A stretch of DNA of 64,000 nt from the NCBI RefSeq assembly GCF_000739375.1, contig NZ_CP006704.1, positions 3,720,001-3,784,000 of the forward strand, given 5' to 3'. Of this stretch, positions 1-10,161 are shown in pieces. The notes beneath the pieces were generated by a model that worked only from the letters and a program-made list of their open reading frames with translations, made no database searches and was not told where the DNA came from. Origin of the DNA: Comamonas testosteroni TK102. Its GTDB lineage: Bacteria > Pseudomonadota > Gammaproteobacteria > Burkholderiales > Burkholderiaceae_C. Positions within the stretch are counted from its first letter, which is position 1. Each line of letters begins with the position of its first letter. The position numbers were made by a program, and so were the translations under genes.

Positions 1-793
1 CCTTTTCCATGCCGCGGATGGTGGGCAGGATGATCTCGCGCATGGCGCGGGCATGCACATCGGCCGTCACCACGGGCGCAGGCGAATAAGCGCCCATGCC
101 CCCGGTATTGGGACCCTGGTCGCCATCCTTGAGGCGCTTGTGGTCCTGGCTGGTTGCCAGCGCCAGCACGTTCTTGCCGTCGCACAGCACGATGAAGCTG
201 GCTTCCTCGCCTTCGAGGAACTCCTCGATCACGACGCGTGCACCGCCTTCGTTGTGCTGAACACCGTACTTGTTGTCCACCAGCATGAAGTCCACGGCAT
301 CATGGGCTTCCTGCAGCGACATGGCCACCACCACGCCCTTGCCGGCAGCCAGGCCGTCAGCCTTGATGACGATGGGAGCGCCCAGACGATCCACATAGGC
401 GTGGGCCGCGACGGCGTCGGTAAAGGTTTCATATTGCGCCGTGGGAATGCTGTGGCGCGCCATGAAGTCCTTGGAAAAGGCCTTGGAAGACTCCAGCTGG
501 GCTGCAGTCTTGGTCGGGCCGAAGACCTTGAGTCCGTGGGCACGGAACTCATCGACCACACCAGCCGCCAGCGGAGCCTCGGGCCCCACCACCGTCACGG
601 CAATCTTTTCGGCCTGGGCCCATTCGCGCAGAGCCTTCACATCGGTGATGTCGAGGTTCTCCAGCTTGCCGCCAGCCAGGGCTGTGCCACCGTTGCCGGG
701 AGCCACATAGACCTTGGTCGCCTTGGGCGATTCGGCCAACTTCCACGCCAGAGCGTGCTCACGGCCACCGCCGCCAATCACAAGAATTTTCAT
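1..793 (-). CDS. purD: Phosphoribosylamine-glycine ligase (GARS), 3' end outside window
   Basis: This is the N-terminal part of the ATP-grasp enzyme that joins phosphoribosylamine and glycine in the second step of purine synthesis. The product begins [19 protein letters not shown], the family's N-terminal nucleotide-fold signature. It continues with a [11 protein letters not shown] segment near residue 65, an ATP-grasp [14 protein letters not shown] motif near residue 150 and [12 protein letters not shown] near residue 230. All are diagnostic of PurD. About 264 residues are visible of a usual 420-430, and the rest lies beyond position 1. The start ATG overlaps the TGA of the upstream yebC gene in an ATGA junction (790-793), so the two are probably translationally coupled in one operon. 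Confidence 0.97.
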   Translation of the reverse strand, partial: MKILVIGGGGREHALAWKLAESPKATKVYVAPGNGGTALAGGKLENLDITDVKALREWAQAEKIAVTVVGPEAPLAAGVVDEFRAHGLKVFGPTKTAAQLESSKAFSKDFMARHSIPTAQYETFTDAVAAHAYVDRLGAPIVIKADGLAAGKGVVVAMSLQEAHDAVDFMLVDNKYGVQHNEGGARVVIEEFLEGEEASFIVLCDGKNVLALATSQDHKRLKDGDQGPNTGGMGAYSPAPVVTADVHARAMREIILPTIRGMEK

Positions 794-1509
794 ATTTCTG
801 CGTTGTGGTAGACGTCCTGAACGTCATCCAAGTCTTCAATCATGTCCAGCAGCTTCTGCATGCGAGCTGCATCATCGCCTTCGAGAGCGATTGTATTTTC
901 GGGGCGCATGGTCACCTCGGCCATGTCGGCGGTAAAGCCGGCGGCCTGCAGTGCGTCACGCACGGCTTCAAAGTCGCCGGGAGCCGTCAGCACCTCGATG
1001 CCACCTTCGTCATCGGTGATCACATCCTCGGCACCAGCTTCCAGCGCGATCTCCATGACTTTTTCTTCGTCCGTACCGGGGGCAAACATGATTTGACCCA
1101 CATGCTTGAACTGGAAGGCCACCGAGCCTTCGGTACCCATATTGCCGCCGTACTTGCTGAATGCGTGGCGAACATCGGCCACCGTACGCACGCGATTGTC
1201 CGTCATTGTGTCCACAATGATGGCCGCGCCGCCGATGCCATAGCCTTCGTAACGGATTTCCTCGTAGGTCACGCCGTCGAGGTTGCCCGTGGCCTTGTCG
1301 ATATTGCGCTTGATATTGTCGGCCGGCATATTGGCTGCCTTGGCCTTGTCCACCGCCAGACGCAGACGCGGGTTGGCGCTCAGATCGCCCCCACCCTGGC
1401 GGGCGGCAACCATGATTTCACGAATGATGCGCGTCCAGATGCGGCCACGTTTTTCATCCTGACGACCCTTGCGGTGCTGGATGTTGGCCCATTTGCTGTG
1501 TCCTGCCAC
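790..1509 (-). CDS. yebC: YebC/PmpR-family transcriptional or translational regulator
   Basis: The 239-residue product starts [18 protein letters not shown], the classic opening of the YebC/PmpR/TACO1 family. Its length (about 240) and acidic C-terminus are typical. Members are reported as DNA-binding regulators and, more recently, as ribosome-associated factors that relieve stalling. The sequence does not say which role applies here. Translation starts at a GTG, preceded by an AAGGA ribosome site seven bases upstream. The gene is directly upstream of, and overlaps, purD. A second, more divergent paralogue lies at 28763-29467. Confidence 0.93.
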   Translation of the reverse strand: MAGHSKWANIQHRKGRQDEKRGRIWTRIIREIMVAARQGGGDLSANPRLRLAVDKAKAANMPADNIKRNIDKATGNLDGVTYEEIRYEGYGIGGAAIIVDTMTDNRVRTVADVRHAFSKYGGNMGTEGSVAFQFKHVGQIMFAPGTDEEKVMEIALEAGAEDVITDDEGGIEVLTAPGDFEAVRDALQAAGFTADMAEVTMRPENTIALEGDDAARMQKLLDMIEDLDDVQDVYHNAEI

Positions 1510-1589
1510 AGGGAATCCTTTGATATTTGATTTAACCTAGCGGGAGCGATTTTACTTTTGACTGCATGCCCCCCCAGAGGAAACCCGAA

Positions 1590-3116
1590 ATGGCTTCACC
1601 CCTTTTGATTGCCCAGCACTCTGCCACAGAATGTGTACTGCTGCCCGGACTGGCCAATCGGCATGGCCTGATCACAGGCGCAACCGGCACCGGCAAGACC
1701 GTCACGCTGCAAAAACTGGCCGAAAGCTTCTCGCAGATCGGCGTGCCGGTTTTCATGGCCGACGTCAAAGGAGACCTGAGCGGCATCAGCCAGGCCGGCA
1801 AGATCGAAGGCAAGCTGGCAGCCTCGCTCAAGGATCGCGGCCTGGCCCTGCCCCAGCCCCTGGCCTGCCCGGCAACGCTATGGGATGTGTTCGGCGAGCA
1901 GGGCCACCCCGTACGCGCCACCATCTCGGACATGGGCCCTCTGCTCATCGGCCGCATGCTGAATCTGAACGAGACCCAGATGGGCGTGCTCAATCTGGTG
2001 TTCAAGATTGCCGACGACAACGGCATGCTGCTGCTGGACCTCAAGGATCTGCGCGCCATGCTGAACTTTGTGGGCGACAACGCCAAGCAGTTCACCACCC
2101 AGTACGGCAATATCAGCTCGGCCAGCGTGGGTGCCATACAGCGCGGCCTGCTGACCATCGAAAGCCAGGGCGGCGACCGCTTCTTCGGCGAGCCCATGCT
2201 CGACATCAACGACCTGATGCAGACCGATGCCAGCGGCATGGGCGTGATCAACGTGCTGGCGGCCGACAAGCTGATGAATGCCCCGCGCCTGTACTCGACC
2301 TTTTTGCTCTGGCTTCTGTCCGAACTGTTCGAGCAGTTGCCGGAAATCGGCGACCCCGAGAAGCCCAAGCTGGTGTTTTTCTTTGACGAGGCCCACCTGC
2401 TGTTCAACGATGCGCCCAAGGTGCTGATCGAGCGCATCGAGCTGGTCGTGCGCCTGGTGCGCTCCAAGGGCGTGGGCGTGTACTTCGTCACCCAGAACCC
2501 GCTGGACGTTCCCGACAGCGTGCTCGGCCAGTTGGGCAACCGTGTGCAGCACGCCTTGCGCGCCTTCACGCCGCGCGACCAGAAGGCCGTGGCCTCGGCC
2601 GCCTCCACCATGCGCCCCAATCCGGGCCTGGATATTGCCGCCGCCATCACCGAGCTGGCCGTGGGCGAAGCCCTGATCAGCTTCCTCGACGAAAAAGGCC
2701 GCCCCAGCGTGACCGAGCGTGTGTTCGTGATTCCGCCCGGCAGCCAGCTCGGCCCCATCACGGCCGAGCAGCGCAAGGCGCTGATCGAGGGCTCCCTGGT
2801 TGCCGGCGTCTATGAGAAAGCCGTGGACCGCGAATCGGCCTTCGAGATATTGCGCGGCCGTACTGCCAGCGCCGTGCCCGCCAAGCCCGGCGATGCGCCT
2901 GCTGCGGCCGGAGCGGCCGCGCAAGGCGGCGCCACGGACTCCATGATGGACGGACTCAAGGAGCTGCTGTTCGGCCGTACCGGCCCGCGCGGCGGCCAGC
3001 ACGACGGTCTGGTGCAGACCATGGCCAAGTCCACGGTGCGCACCGTGGGCAACAGCCTGGGCAAGGAGATTCTGCGCGGCGTGCTGGGCGGCATTCTGGG
3101 CAACAAGAAGCGCTGA
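1590..3116 (+). CDS. HerA-like/DUF853 P-loop ATPase (YjgR type)
   Basis: The 508-residue protein carries a Walker A motif GATGTGKT near residue 29 and a Walker B FFFDEAH near residue 262. The FVTQNP and RTFTP-like helicase features that follow are typical of the DUF853/YjgR branch of HerA-like ATPases. The cellular role of this branch is not established; a DNA or protein translocase is the usual guess. An in-frame ATG exists at 1566, but an AGAGGAAA ribosome site at 1576-1583 favours the ATG at 1590. The C-terminal 80 residues include an alanine/glycine-rich linker and a small basic tail. A strong terminator follows, so the gene appears monocistronic. Confidence 0.88.
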   Translation: MASPLLIAQHSATECVLLPGLANRHGLITGATGTGKTVTLQKLAESFSQIGVPVFMADVKGDLSGISQAGKIEGKLAASLKDRGLALPQPLACPATLWDVFGEQGHPVRATISDMGPLLIGRMLNLNETQMGVLNLVFKIADDNGMLLLDLKDLRAMLNFVGDNAKQFTTQYGNISSASVGAIQRGLLTIESQGGDRFFGEPMLDINDLMQTDASGMGVINVLAADKLMNAPRLYSTFLLWLLSELFEQLPEIGDPEKPKLVFFFDEAHLLFNDAPKVLIERIELVVRLVRSKGVGVYFVTQNPLDVPDSVLGQLGNRVQHALRAFTPRDQKAVASAASTMRPNPGLDIAAAITELAVGEALISFLDEKGRPSVTERVFVIPPGSQLGPITAEQRKALIEGSLVAGVYEKAVDRESAFEILRGRTASAVPAKPGDAPAAAGAAAQGGATDSMMDGLKELLFGRTGPRGGQHDGLVQTMAKSTVRTVGNSLGKEILRGVLGGILGNKKR

Positions 3117-3141
3117 TTCCAGGGTGTGCACTCGCCCCAAG

Positions 3142-3166
3142 GGCCTGCGTCAGCAGGCCTTTTTTT
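3142..3166 (+). terminator. Rho-independent terminator after the HerA-like gene
   Basis: GGCCTGC and GCAGGCC form a perfect 7-bp stem around a GTCA loop, followed by seven T residues. It sits 25 bases after the stop codon of the ATPase gene. Confidence 0.93.
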
Positions 3167-3376
3167 GTAGCCGTCGGACAGAAAGCGCTCAAGGCGGCAG
3201 TCATTATGACGATACATAATAAATCCATCCCCTGGTGCCAGCCGCCAGTCTCTTGGACATGTGCTGCTGCCTGCAGGCACAGCCGCTTCTTTCCTCAACG
3301 CTAACCACGCTGCCCAGTCTTGCCGCAGACCACCAGTTCGCTCGGGCCGGGCAGTGCTTTTGCAAATTTTCAGCCA

Positions 3377-4951
3377 ATGCAATTCAATCAATGGCGTGTA
3401 TCCACCAAGCTGTGGTGCACTTTGGGCGGGCTTCTGACCATGATGCTGGCCGTCTCGCTATGGAACCAGCACTCGTCCACCCAGGCCCTGCAGGCCGGCA
3501 TGCAGACCCTGACCGACTATGACAATCGCATCAATCTCGCCCTTCAGTGGAAAGGTGCCACCGAGACTACGGGCGAACGCGTGCTCACCAGCAATATGAC
3601 CACCGACGAAGCGCTGACCCTGCGCATGGACGAGCGTGTCAGCGAAGGCGTGGCCGTCAATGGGGCGCTGCAGGCACAGGTCATCAAACTGGCTCAAAGC
3701 GATGCCGACAAGGCCGCCCTGCAGAAGATCGCAGCCGTGCGCGCCGAAGTTCTGGCGCTGAACAAGAAGGCGCGGGAGATCAAGCTGAGCGGCGATATCG
3801 AAGCCATGCGCGACTTCATCCGCCTGCAGTATCTGGGCGCCATCGGCCGTTATGTAGCTTCCCTGCAGGACTTTGTGAAGCTGCAGGAGCAGCAGCGCGA
3901 CGCCGCCAGCCTTCACCTGCAGCAAGACCAGCAAAAAGCGATCTGGCTGTCCTGGGCGGTGCAGGCCCTGGTGCTGACTGCCGCACTGGGCCTGGCGCTG
4001 GCGCTGACCCGCTCGATTACCCACCCCCTGAATGAAGCCGTGGAGCTGACCCAGGCCATTGCACAGGGCGATCTCACGGTGACCGCCAGCAACAACCGCC
4101 ATGACGAGTTCGGCCGCCTGCTGAGCTCCGTCTCGACCATGGCAGCCCAGCTACGCAGCCTGGTGAGCGATGTACGCACCAGCGTGCACTCCATCAGCAC
4201 CGCCTCGGCCGAAATCGCCACCGGCAACCATGACCTGTCTGCACGCACCGAGCAGACCGCCGCCAATCTTGAGGAAACCGCGGCCAGCATGGAACAGCTG
4301 ACCGCCACCGTCGCCCAGGCCTCGGACACCGCCCGCCAGGCCAACCATCTGGCAGGCAATGCCGCGCAGGTCGCTCAGCGCGGCGGCCATGTGGTGCAGT
4401 CCGTGGTCAGCAGCATGGGACGCATCAGCGACAGCGCACACCGCATCTCCGACATCATCGGCGTGATCGACTCCATCGCCTTCCAGACCAATATCCTGGC
4501 CCTCAACGCGGCGGTCGAGGCCGCGCGCGCCGGCGAACAAGGCCGAGGCTTTGCCGTGGTCGCCGGCGAAGTGCGCGCCCTGGCCCACCGCAGTGCCGAG
4601 GCGGCCAAGGAGATCAAGGCCCTCATCACCACCTCCGTGGACGCCGCCCAGGAAGGCGCAGACCAGGTCTCCCAGGCGGGGCGCGTGATGGAGGAAATCG
4701 TCAGCAGCGTCGGCAAGGTCTCGGACATGATTGGCGAGATCAGTGCCTCGGCCATGGAGCAGCATGACGGTATCAGCCAGGTCAACCAGGCCGTGACCAA
4801 CCTGGACCAGATGACGCAGCAAAATGCCGCCCTGGTCGAGGAATCCACGGCGGCCGCTGTCTCGCTGAGCGACCAGGCCCAGCGCCTGACCGGCATGGTG
4901 TCCGTGTTCAAGGTCCAGGCTGCGGACAGGGCGCCGGCGCTGACGGCCTGA
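3377..4951 (+). CDS. Methyl-accepting chemotaxis protein
   Basis: This is a membrane chemoreceptor of 524 residues. A first transmembrane segment lies at about 11-33, followed by a roughly 150-residue helical periplasmic sensor that looks like a four-helix-bundle type. A second transmembrane segment is at 187-209, then a HAMP linker and a long coiled-coil signalling domain. The CheA/CheW-binding hairpin tip is intact around residue 362-395, with [20 protein letters not shown]. There is no C-terminal CheR-tethering pentapeptide. A TTG at 3320 would add 19 residues, but homologues normally begin close to the [11 protein letters not shown] methionine chosen here. No ligand can be inferred, and no chemotaxis genes are adjacent. 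Confidence 0.93.
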   Translation: MQFNQWRVSTKLWCTLGGLLTMMLAVSLWNQHSSTQALQAGMQTLTDYDNRINLALQWKGATETTGERVLTSNMTTDEALTLRMDERVSEGVAVNGALQAQVIKLAQSDADKAALQKIAAVRAEVLALNKKAREIKLSGDIEAMRDFIRLQYLGAIGRYVASLQDFVKLQEQQRDAASLHLQQDQQKAIWLSWAVQALVLTAALGLALALTRSITHPLNEAVELTQAIAQGDLTVTASNNRHDEFGRLLSSVSTMAAQLRSLVSDVRTSVHSISTASAEIATGNHDLSARTEQTAANLEETAASMEQLTATVAQASDTARQANHLAGNAAQVAQRGGHVVQSVVSSMGRISDSAHRISDIIGVIDSIAFQTNILALNAAVEAARAGEQGRGFAVVAGEVRALAHRSAEAAKEIKALITTSVDAAQEGADQVSQAGRVMEEIVSSVGKVSDMIGEISASAMEQHDGISQVNQAVTNLDQMTQQNAALVEESTAAAVSLSDQAQRLTGMVSVFKVQAADRAPALTA

Positions 4952-5044
4952 ACCGGCAGGGGCATGCCGGCTGTCCACCCCGGTTTGCCCGGGGCAGTCA
5001 CGCTTGTGACTGGCCCGCTCGGCGCCGCAAGACACCATGCCGGC

Positions 5045-5941
5045 ATGCCCCATACCTCTGACGACACCTTGCTGACCGCCGGTCTGAGCAGCTTTCGCCT
5101 GGACCTGGTCGACCATATCGCCCATCTGGTGCTCAACCGCCCCGATGCCTTCAACACCCTGAACCCCAGGTTCTGGCAGGAGCTGGACCTGGTGCTGGAT
5201 ACGCTGCAGCGCAGCGGCCAGTCGCGCGCGCTGGTGATCAGCAGCACGGGCAGGCATTTTTGCGCCGGCATGGCACTCGAGACCTTCGCCGACCCCGCCT
5301 TTGCGCCCAATGACCGCACGCCCGAGGGCCGCGCCGCCATCATCGACACCCTGGCCCAGCTGCAGTCCACCTTCAACAAGATCGAAGCCCTGCGCATGCC
5401 CGTGATCTGCGCCATCCAGGGCGCCTGCGTGGGAGGCGGTCTGGATCTGGTGGCCACGGCCTGCATACGCTATGCCAGCGCCGAGTCCTTTTTCTGCGTG
5501 CAGGAGATCAATATCGGCATGACCGCCGACCTGGGCAGCCTGCAGCGCCTGCCCAAGCTGATGCCGCTGGGCATCGTCAAGGAGCTGGCCTATACCGGCC
5601 GCCGCATGACTGCGCAGGAGGCAGCCAGTCACGGTCTGGTCAACGCTGTCTGCGACACGCCCGAAGCCACCGTCACGGCAGCTCTCGCCTGCGCGCGCGA
5701 AATTGCGGCCAAGCCGCCCGTGGCCATCTGGGGCAGCAAGCAGGTGATCAATTACGCGCGCGACCACAGCGTGAGCGACTCGCTGCAGCAAATGGGCTGG
5801 GTGCAGAGCGGCATCTGGAGCAACCGCCATGTCATGGAGGCCGTGAGTGCCATGCAGGCCAAGCGCGCCGGCGATTTCCCCCCGCTGGAGCCGCTGCAGG
5901 CGTTTGCACCAGCACTGCCTCCAGCGGGCAATTACTCCTGA
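5045..5941 (+). CDS. Enoyl-CoA hydratase/isomerase family protein, dienoyl-CoA isomerase-like
   Basis: This crotonase-fold protein of 298 residues has the oxyanion-hole segments GRHFCAGM near residue 75 and GACVGGGLDL near residue 127. The Asp in GGGLDL, the Glu in VQEINIG and the Asp in TADLGSLQRLPK occur in the same order as the three acidic residues of delta3,5-delta2,4-dienoyl-CoA isomerase. An isomerase role on dienoyl-CoA intermediates is therefore more likely than simple hydration. I chose the ATG at 5045 because the longer reading has no ribosome site and the extra sequence does not resemble the family. The gene stands alone. The stop codon is immediately followed by an AGCTATCA-type extragenic repeat. 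Confidence 0.85.
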   Translation: MPHTSDDTLLTAGLSSFRLDLVDHIAHLVLNRPDAFNTLNPRFWQELDLVLDTLQRSGQSRALVISSTGRHFCAGMALETFADPAFAPNDRTPEGRAAIIDTLAQLQSTFNKIEALRMPVICAIQGACVGGGLDLVATACIRYASAESFFCVQEINIGMTADLGSLQRLPKLMPLGIVKELAYTGRRMTAQEAASHGLVNAVCDTPEATVTAALACAREIAAKPPVAIWGSKQVINYARDHSVSDSLQQMGWVQSGIWSNRHVMEAVSAMQAKRAGDFPPLEPLQAFAPALPPAGNYS

Positions 5942-5944
5942 TTA

Positions 5945-5975
5945 AATAGCTATCAGTACTTACCAGCAAAGGTTT
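5945..5975. repeat. AGCTATCA-type extragenic repeat, copy a (divergent)
   Basis: The segment contains ATAGCTATCA followed by a degenerate right part. It begins three bases after the stop of the crotonase gene. It shares only the core with the fuller copies at 7913 and 63298. Confidence 0.45.
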
Positions 5976-6122
5976 ATGTGCCTTTTCTTCTCGTATTCCT
6001 CTATCTGCTCGATGGCCCGCTGAGCGCCATCGACAGGTAGCCGAACCGCAACGCAGCAAATCGGCTTGAAGTGGGCGAGGCGCCGTTATCATGGATTCAG
6101 TACCACCCCAGCCTGTCTTGCC

Positions 6123-7097
6123 ATGAGCACAAACAACGCCCCCCTGCCCACTTATGACGATGTCGTGGCCGCTGCCCAGCGCCTGCAGGGCGTCGCCCAC
6201 CGCACGCCGGTGCTGACCAGCCGCACCATGGACGAACAGCTGGGTGCGCGCCTGTTCTTCAAATGCGAGAACCTGCAGCGCATAGGCGCCTTCAAGTTTC
6301 GCGGCGCCTACAACGCTCTGGCGCAGTTCACGCCCGAGCAGCGCAAGGGCGGCGCCCTGGCCTTTTCCTCCGGCAACCATGCCCAGGCCATTGCCCAGGC
6401 GGCCCAGTTGCTGGACATGCCGGCCCTGATCGTCATGCCCGAGGATGCACCAGCTTCCAAGATGGCGGCCACGCGCGGCTATGGCGCCCAGGTCGTCACC
6501 TACAACCGCTTCACCGAAGACCGCGAAGCCATCGCCGACAAGCTGGCGACCGAGCGCGGCATGACCCTGATCCCGCCCTACAACCACCGCGACGTGATCG
6601 CCGGCCAGGGCACGGCCGTCAAGGAACTGCTGGAGGAAGTGCCGGACCTGGACTATCTGTTTGTCTGCCTGGGCGGCGGCGGTCTGCTCTCGGGCAGTCT
6701 GCTGGCCGCCAACGCCCTGGCTCCGCAATGCAAGGTGATCGGCGTCGAGCCCGAAGCCGGCAACGATGTGCAGCAGTCGCTGCGTGCCGGCCATATCGTC
6801 AAGATTGCCACGCCGCGTACCATTGCCGACGGCGCCCAGACCCAGGCAGCGGGAGATCTGACCTTTGCCATCATCCAGCAGCGCGTGAACGAGGTGCTGA
6901 CCGTTAACGACGAGCAATTGGTCCAGGCCATGCGCTTTTATGCCGAGCGTATGAAAATCGTGGTCGAACCCACGGGCGCGCTCTCGCTGGCTGCCGCCAT
7001 CAACGGCGGTCTGCCGCTCAAGGGCAAGCGCGCGGGCATCGTGATCAGTGGCGGCAATGTGGATTTAGAGCGTTTTGCCAGCCTGCTGTCCGAGTGA
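6123..7097 (+). CDS. Threonine/serine dehydratase family PLP enzyme (threonine ammonia-lyase-like)
   Basis: This is a 324-residue fold-type II pyridoxal-phosphate enzyme. The Schiff-base lysine lies in GAFKFRGAYN near residue 58, substrate-loop residues in SSGNHAQAIA near 83, and the glycine-rich phosphate cradle GGGGLLSG near 182. It lacks the C-terminal regulatory ACT domain of biosynthetic IlvA, so it belongs with the short catabolic forms. These include threonine ammonia-lyase, threo-3-hydroxyaspartate ammonia-lyase and serine racemase-like enzymes. Sequence alone does not separate these activities. The gene is followed at 111 bases by upp in the same direction. Confidence 0.87.
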   Translation: MSTNNAPLPTYDDVVAAAQRLQGVAHRTPVLTSRTMDEQLGARLFFKCENLQRIGAFKFRGAYNALAQFTPEQRKGGALAFSSGNHAQAIAQAAQLLDMPALIVMPEDAPASKMAATRGYGAQVVTYNRFTEDREAIADKLATERGMTLIPPYNHRDVIAGQGTAVKELLEEVPDLDYLFVCLGGGGLLSGSLLAANALAPQCKVIGVEPEAGNDVQQSLRAGHIVKIATPRTIADGAQTQAAGDLTFAIIQQRVNEVLTVNDEQLVQAMRFYAERMKIVVEPTGALSLAAAINGGLPLKGKRAGIVISGGNVDLERFASLLSE

Positions 7098-7208
7098 CAG
7101 CGAAAATAGCGTCCGTTGCGGCCCGGCCCGCATCCTCCTGATCTCCATTTTGCAAGCACGAGCCCGCCACAAGCGGGCCTGCCTGCCTTCACCACAAAGA
7201 CCAAGAAC

Positions 7209-7841
7209 ATGAGCACTTTGCATTTGATCGACCACCCTCTGGTCCAGCACAAACTGACACTGATGCGCCGCAAGGAAGCATCGACCAACAGCTTTCGCCG
7301 CATGCTGGGCGAGCTGTCCACCCTGATGGCCTATGAGCTGACGCGCGACTTCCCGCTGCAGGACATCGAGATCGAGACGCCCATGGAAAAAATGACGGGC
7401 AAGGTCATCGACGGCAAGAAGCTGGCCCTGGTCTCCATCCTGCGCGCCGGCAACGGCTTCCTGGATGGCATGCTCAACGTGGTGCCCGGCGCCCGTATCG
7501 GCCACATTGGCCTGTACCGCGACCCGGAGACGCTCAAGCCCGTCGAGTACTACTACAAGATGCCCGAAAACATGGGCGAGCGCGACGTGATTGTGGTCGA
7601 CCCCATGCTGGCCACCGGCAACTCGGCCGTGGCGGCCGTGCAGCAGCTCAAGGACAAGAGCGCGCCCAAGTCCATCAAGTTCATGTGCCTGCTGGCCGCC
7701 CCCGAAGGTGTGAAGACCATGCAGGCCGCCCACCCCGACGTGGACATCTACACCGCCGCCGTGGACCGCGAACTGGACAGCCATGGCTACATCCTGCCCG
7801 GCCTGGGTGATGCGGGCGACCGTATCTTCGGCACCAAGTAA
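7209..7841 (+). CDS. upp: Uracil phosphoribosyltransferase
   Basis: The 210-residue protein salvages uracil to UMP using PRPP. It begins [20 protein letters not shown] and contains the family PRPP-binding loop [12 protein letters not shown] near residue 131. The C-terminal uracil-binding [14 protein letters not shown] is also intact. Length and motifs match bacterial Upp throughout. The translation start matches the conserved N-terminus; longer in-frame extensions do not. A strong hairpin terminator follows 19 bases after the stop. Confidence 0.97.
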   Translation: MSTLHLIDHPLVQHKLTLMRRKEASTNSFRRMLGELSTLMAYELTRDFPLQDIEIETPMEKMTGKVIDGKKLALVSILRAGNGFLDGMLNVVPGARIGHIGLYRDPETLKPVEYYYKMPENMGERDVIVVDPMLATGNSAVAAVQQLKDKSAPKSIKFMCLLAAPEGVKTMQAAHPDVDIYTAAVDRELDSHGYILPGLGDAGDRIFGTK

Positions 7842-7860
7842 GCACGGCTGCTTGCCAACA

Positions 7861-7894
7861 AAAAGCCCCAGGCGCAAGGCGTTGGGGCTTTTTT
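7861..7894 (+). terminator. Rho-independent terminator after upp
   Basis: AGCCCCA (7864-7870) pairs with TGGGGCT (7883-7889) around a GC-rich loop and is followed by a run of T residues to 7894. Confidence 0.92.
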
Positions 7895-7912
7895 CATGCT
7901 CAAAACAGCCTG

Positions 7913-7948
7913 CAGCGCTTATGTATCAAGCGCTGACAGCTATCAATA
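7913..7948. repeat. AGCTATCA-type extragenic repeat, copy b
   Basis: AGCGCTT and AAGCGCT form a short inverted repeat that is followed by GACAGCTATCA. The same elements recur at 5945, 26725, 39519 and 63298 at gene ends. This copy lies between the upp terminator and the stop of the convergent DUF6817-like gene. Confidence 0.65.
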
Positions 7949-7959
7949 TGAGATCCGGT

Positions 7960-9063
7960 TCAACTCTGATTCAGCGCCAGATTGTTGAGCTTGTCCAGCC
8001 GGGCAGGCCAGCTGTCCTGCCGGGCCGACTGCAGCAAGATACGCGTCCAGGCAATCCAGGCATCCCACTGCACGCGCTTGTCCCAGGCATTGCCCCAGCT
8101 GCAAAAGCACTGCAGCGCGCTCTCGGCGGCCCGGGCGGCATCGGCACTGCGGCCCGCACTCAGATAGAGCTGGGCCAGCACCATCTGCGGCTCGCCCACC
8201 CAGGGGTTGAGGGCCACGGCCTGCTCCAGCGTGGCGGTGGCAGCGTCCAGATCGACCAGCGGCTGATCGAGCTGAATCACCGACCAGTAAAGTGCCACGG
8301 CCGCAGCCTCGTTGCCAGCGCTCAGCAGCTGGCTGCAGTTCGCAAACACAGGCGGCAGCGGCAGCCGGGTCTTGAGCGCAGGATGCTGCAGCGCCCGGCC
8401 CAGGCCGCTGATCTGGCTGAGCATGCGGCTGCTGGGGCGCATGGGGCCGGGCCACAGCGACGCCGCCCAGTGCACGGCCTGCTGACGACTGTGGTCCACG
8501 GCCGGGAAGCGCGAATAGATGTCTTCCTGCCAGCTGAACCACTGCTCCATGCTGTCGGCCATGCTGACAATCGCGAACACAGCCACTTCATAGGCGGTGA
8601 GCCTGATGGTCTCGCGCGGCTCGGGGCCGTTGCGCTCGATCTGCAGGCTGCCGTCGGCTCCCAGCTCGCCCGCCAGCAGTTTTTGCACAAACTGGGTACG
8701 GCTCATGGTGCAGAACAGATAGACCAGATGCTCGGCCTGCTCCCCGACCAGGCTCTTGAGCTGCTCACGCTCGTTGCCGGCATCGAACTTGACCAGATCG
8801 ACAAAGGCATTGCCATAGACACTGTGCAGCAGACCCAGCTGGCGCACCTGCCTGGGTTGCTGCCACAGCGCCAGAGAGCGCGCCACACCTGCCAGATGGT
8901 GGCGAAAAGTGCCGGCCTTGTGCCAATCCTGGCCCACACCGCGCTCCAGCACCACAGGCAGCAGCGGCGCCAGATCGGCGTCACGGCTCAGCCATTCCTC
9001 GTCCAGCAAGGTCTTGGCGCGTTCGAACAGCGCCTCATCCAGTTGATTCCAGGGCTGATTCAT
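7960..9063 (-). CDS. DUF6817/HD-like domain protein with C-terminal helical repeats
   Basis: The 367-residue cytosolic protein has no signal peptide. Its N-terminal 150 residues contain GTFRHHLAG near residue 50 and LGLLHSVYGN near residue 75. These resemble an HD-type metal-binding arrangement seen in DUF6817-type proteins (His, His and a later acidic residue). The C-terminal half is alanine- and leucine-rich and TPR-like, with repeated pairs of helices. The function is unknown. The start ATG at 9063 is preceded by GGTGAG and lies only four bases beyond the stop of the MetQ-like gene, so the two form an operon. The C-terminus abuts an extragenic repeat. Confidence 0.7.
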   Translation of the reverse strand: MNQPWNQLDEALFERAKTLLDEEWLSRDADLAPLLPVVLERGVGQDWHKAGTFRHHLAGVARSLALWQQPRQVRQLGLLHSVYGNAFVDLVKFDAGNEREQLKSLVGEQAEHLVYLFCTMSRTQFVQKLLAGELGADGSLQIERNGPEPRETIRLTAYEVAVFAIVSMADSMEQWFSWQEDIYSRFPAVDHSRQQAVHWAASLWPGPMRPSSRMLSQISGLGRALQHPALKTRLPLPPVFANCSQLLSAGNEAAAVALYWSVIQLDQPLVDLDAATATLEQAVALNPWVGEPQMVLAQLYLSAGRSADAARAAESALQCFCSWGNAWDKRVQWDAWIAWTRILLQSARQDSWPARLDKLNNLALNQS

Positions 9064-9067
9064 GCGC

Positions 9068-9868
9068 TCACCATGCAGTTGTGTAGGCACCCTTGAAGGT
9101 CTTTTCCACAAAGGCCTTGACCTCGGGTGACTGGTAGGCCTTCACAAAGGCCTGCAAGCCTTTGCTGTTTTCGTGGCCGGCACGCGTGACGATGAGCACG
9201 GTCACATAAGGCGTGTTCACATCTTCCAGCGCCAGCGAGTCGCCCTGGGGGGACAGGCCGGCTGCCACGGCATAGCTGCTGTTGACGGCCGCGGCATCCA
9301 GATCATCAAGGGCGCGGGCCAGCTGGGCGGCTTCGAGCTCGACAAACCTGAGCTTTCTGGGGTTGGCCGTGATGTCCAGCACCGAGGCGCGCGCACCGGC
9401 ATCGGCCTTGAGCGTGATCAATCCCTGCTTGGCCAGCACCATCAGGGCACGCGAGCCATTGGTGGGATCGTTGGGAATGCCCACGCGCGCGCCACTCTTG
9501 AGATCGGCCAGCTTCCTGACCTTTCTGGAGTACACGCCCATTTGCTGGTTCACGGCCTTGGCCACGGGCACCAGCTTGTAGCCACGGTCCTTGTTCTGGG
9601 CATCGAGGAAGGGCTGGTGCTGGTAGATGTTGGCGTCGAGATCGCCGGTGGACAGCGCCGCATTGGGCTGGATGAAGTCGCCAAATTCCACCAGCCTGAC
9701 CTTCAGGCCCTGCCTGGCCGCAACCTGCTTGGCCACTTCGGCAATCTGGGCGTGGGGGCCGGCCGTCACGCCGACGGTCACGGCCAGATCCTGGGCCTGG
9801 GCCAGCAATGCGGCAGGTACCAGGGCGGCAACTGCCAGGGCTTTTACGAGAGAACGCTTGTGCACCAT
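9068..9868 (-). CDS. MetQ/NlpA-family ABC transporter substrate-binding protein
   Basis: The 266-residue exported receptor contains the NlpA-family pattern GPHAQIAEVAK near residue 38 and DLDANIYQHQPFLD near 77. It also has GIPNDPTNGSRAL near 130, which is diagnostic of methionine and related amino-acid receptors. The N-terminal signal sequence ends ALLAQAQD with no lipobox cysteine, so the protein is probably soluble in the periplasm rather than a lipoprotein. A GTG six bases upstream is possible, but GAAAGG five bases before the ATG at 9868 supports this start. No MetN or MetI partner lies in the window. The gene downstream is the DUF6817-like gene. Confidence 0.87.
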   Translation of the reverse strand: MVHKRSLVKALAVAALVPAALLAQAQDLAVTVGVTAGPHAQIAEVAKQVAARQGLKVRLVEFGDFIQPNAALSTGDLDANIYQHQPFLDAQNKDRGYKLVPVAKAVNQQMGVYSRKVRKLADLKSGARVGIPNDPTNGSRALMVLAKQGLITLKADAGARASVLDITANPRKLRFVELEAAQLARALDDLDAAAVNSSYAVAAGLSPQGDSLALEDVNTPYVTVLIVTRAGHENSKGLQAFVKAYQSPEVKAFVEKTFKGAYTTAW

Positions 9869-10109
9869 GGGCACCTTTCAAGACAAATCCGGGAAACTCG
9901 GGTCCGCCAAGCATGTGCACGCTCAGGGACAGCAGCTTGAAACTTAACGCATAAAGCAAACCTCGGCAGCCAGGCTGAGGCCTGCCACCATCACAAAGCA
10001 GGATGGCTGGCAGCGCGGCTCGGAAAATATCTATAAAGACCGGATCAATCCCTTACCTAACAAGCGATTAAAGCTATCAAAACAGGAATACCTCCAGCAC
10101 ACCGCATGC

Positions 10110-10140
10110 TTGACATTGAACTGAACTTCAAGCTTAAGTT
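10110..10140 (+). promoter_or_regulatory. MerR-type promoter/operator of the DJ-1 gene
   Basis: A -35 TTGACA (10110-10115) and a -10 TAAGTT (10135-10140) are separated by 19 bases. The spacer contains the dyad TTGAA-N6-TTCAA. A long 19-bp spacer with a central dyad is the signature of MerR-activated promoters. Matching elements occur at 11309 and 25683. The merR gene at 10833-11282 is the obvious candidate regulator. Confidence 0.75.
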
Positions 10141-10161
10141 GGGAGCCACAGGAGACTCCCC

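Noticed and set aside
9869..10109. Riboswitch upstream of the MetQ-like gene
   Set aside because: The 240-base leader has no SAM-riboswitch core elements that I can identify and no terminator-antiterminator pair.
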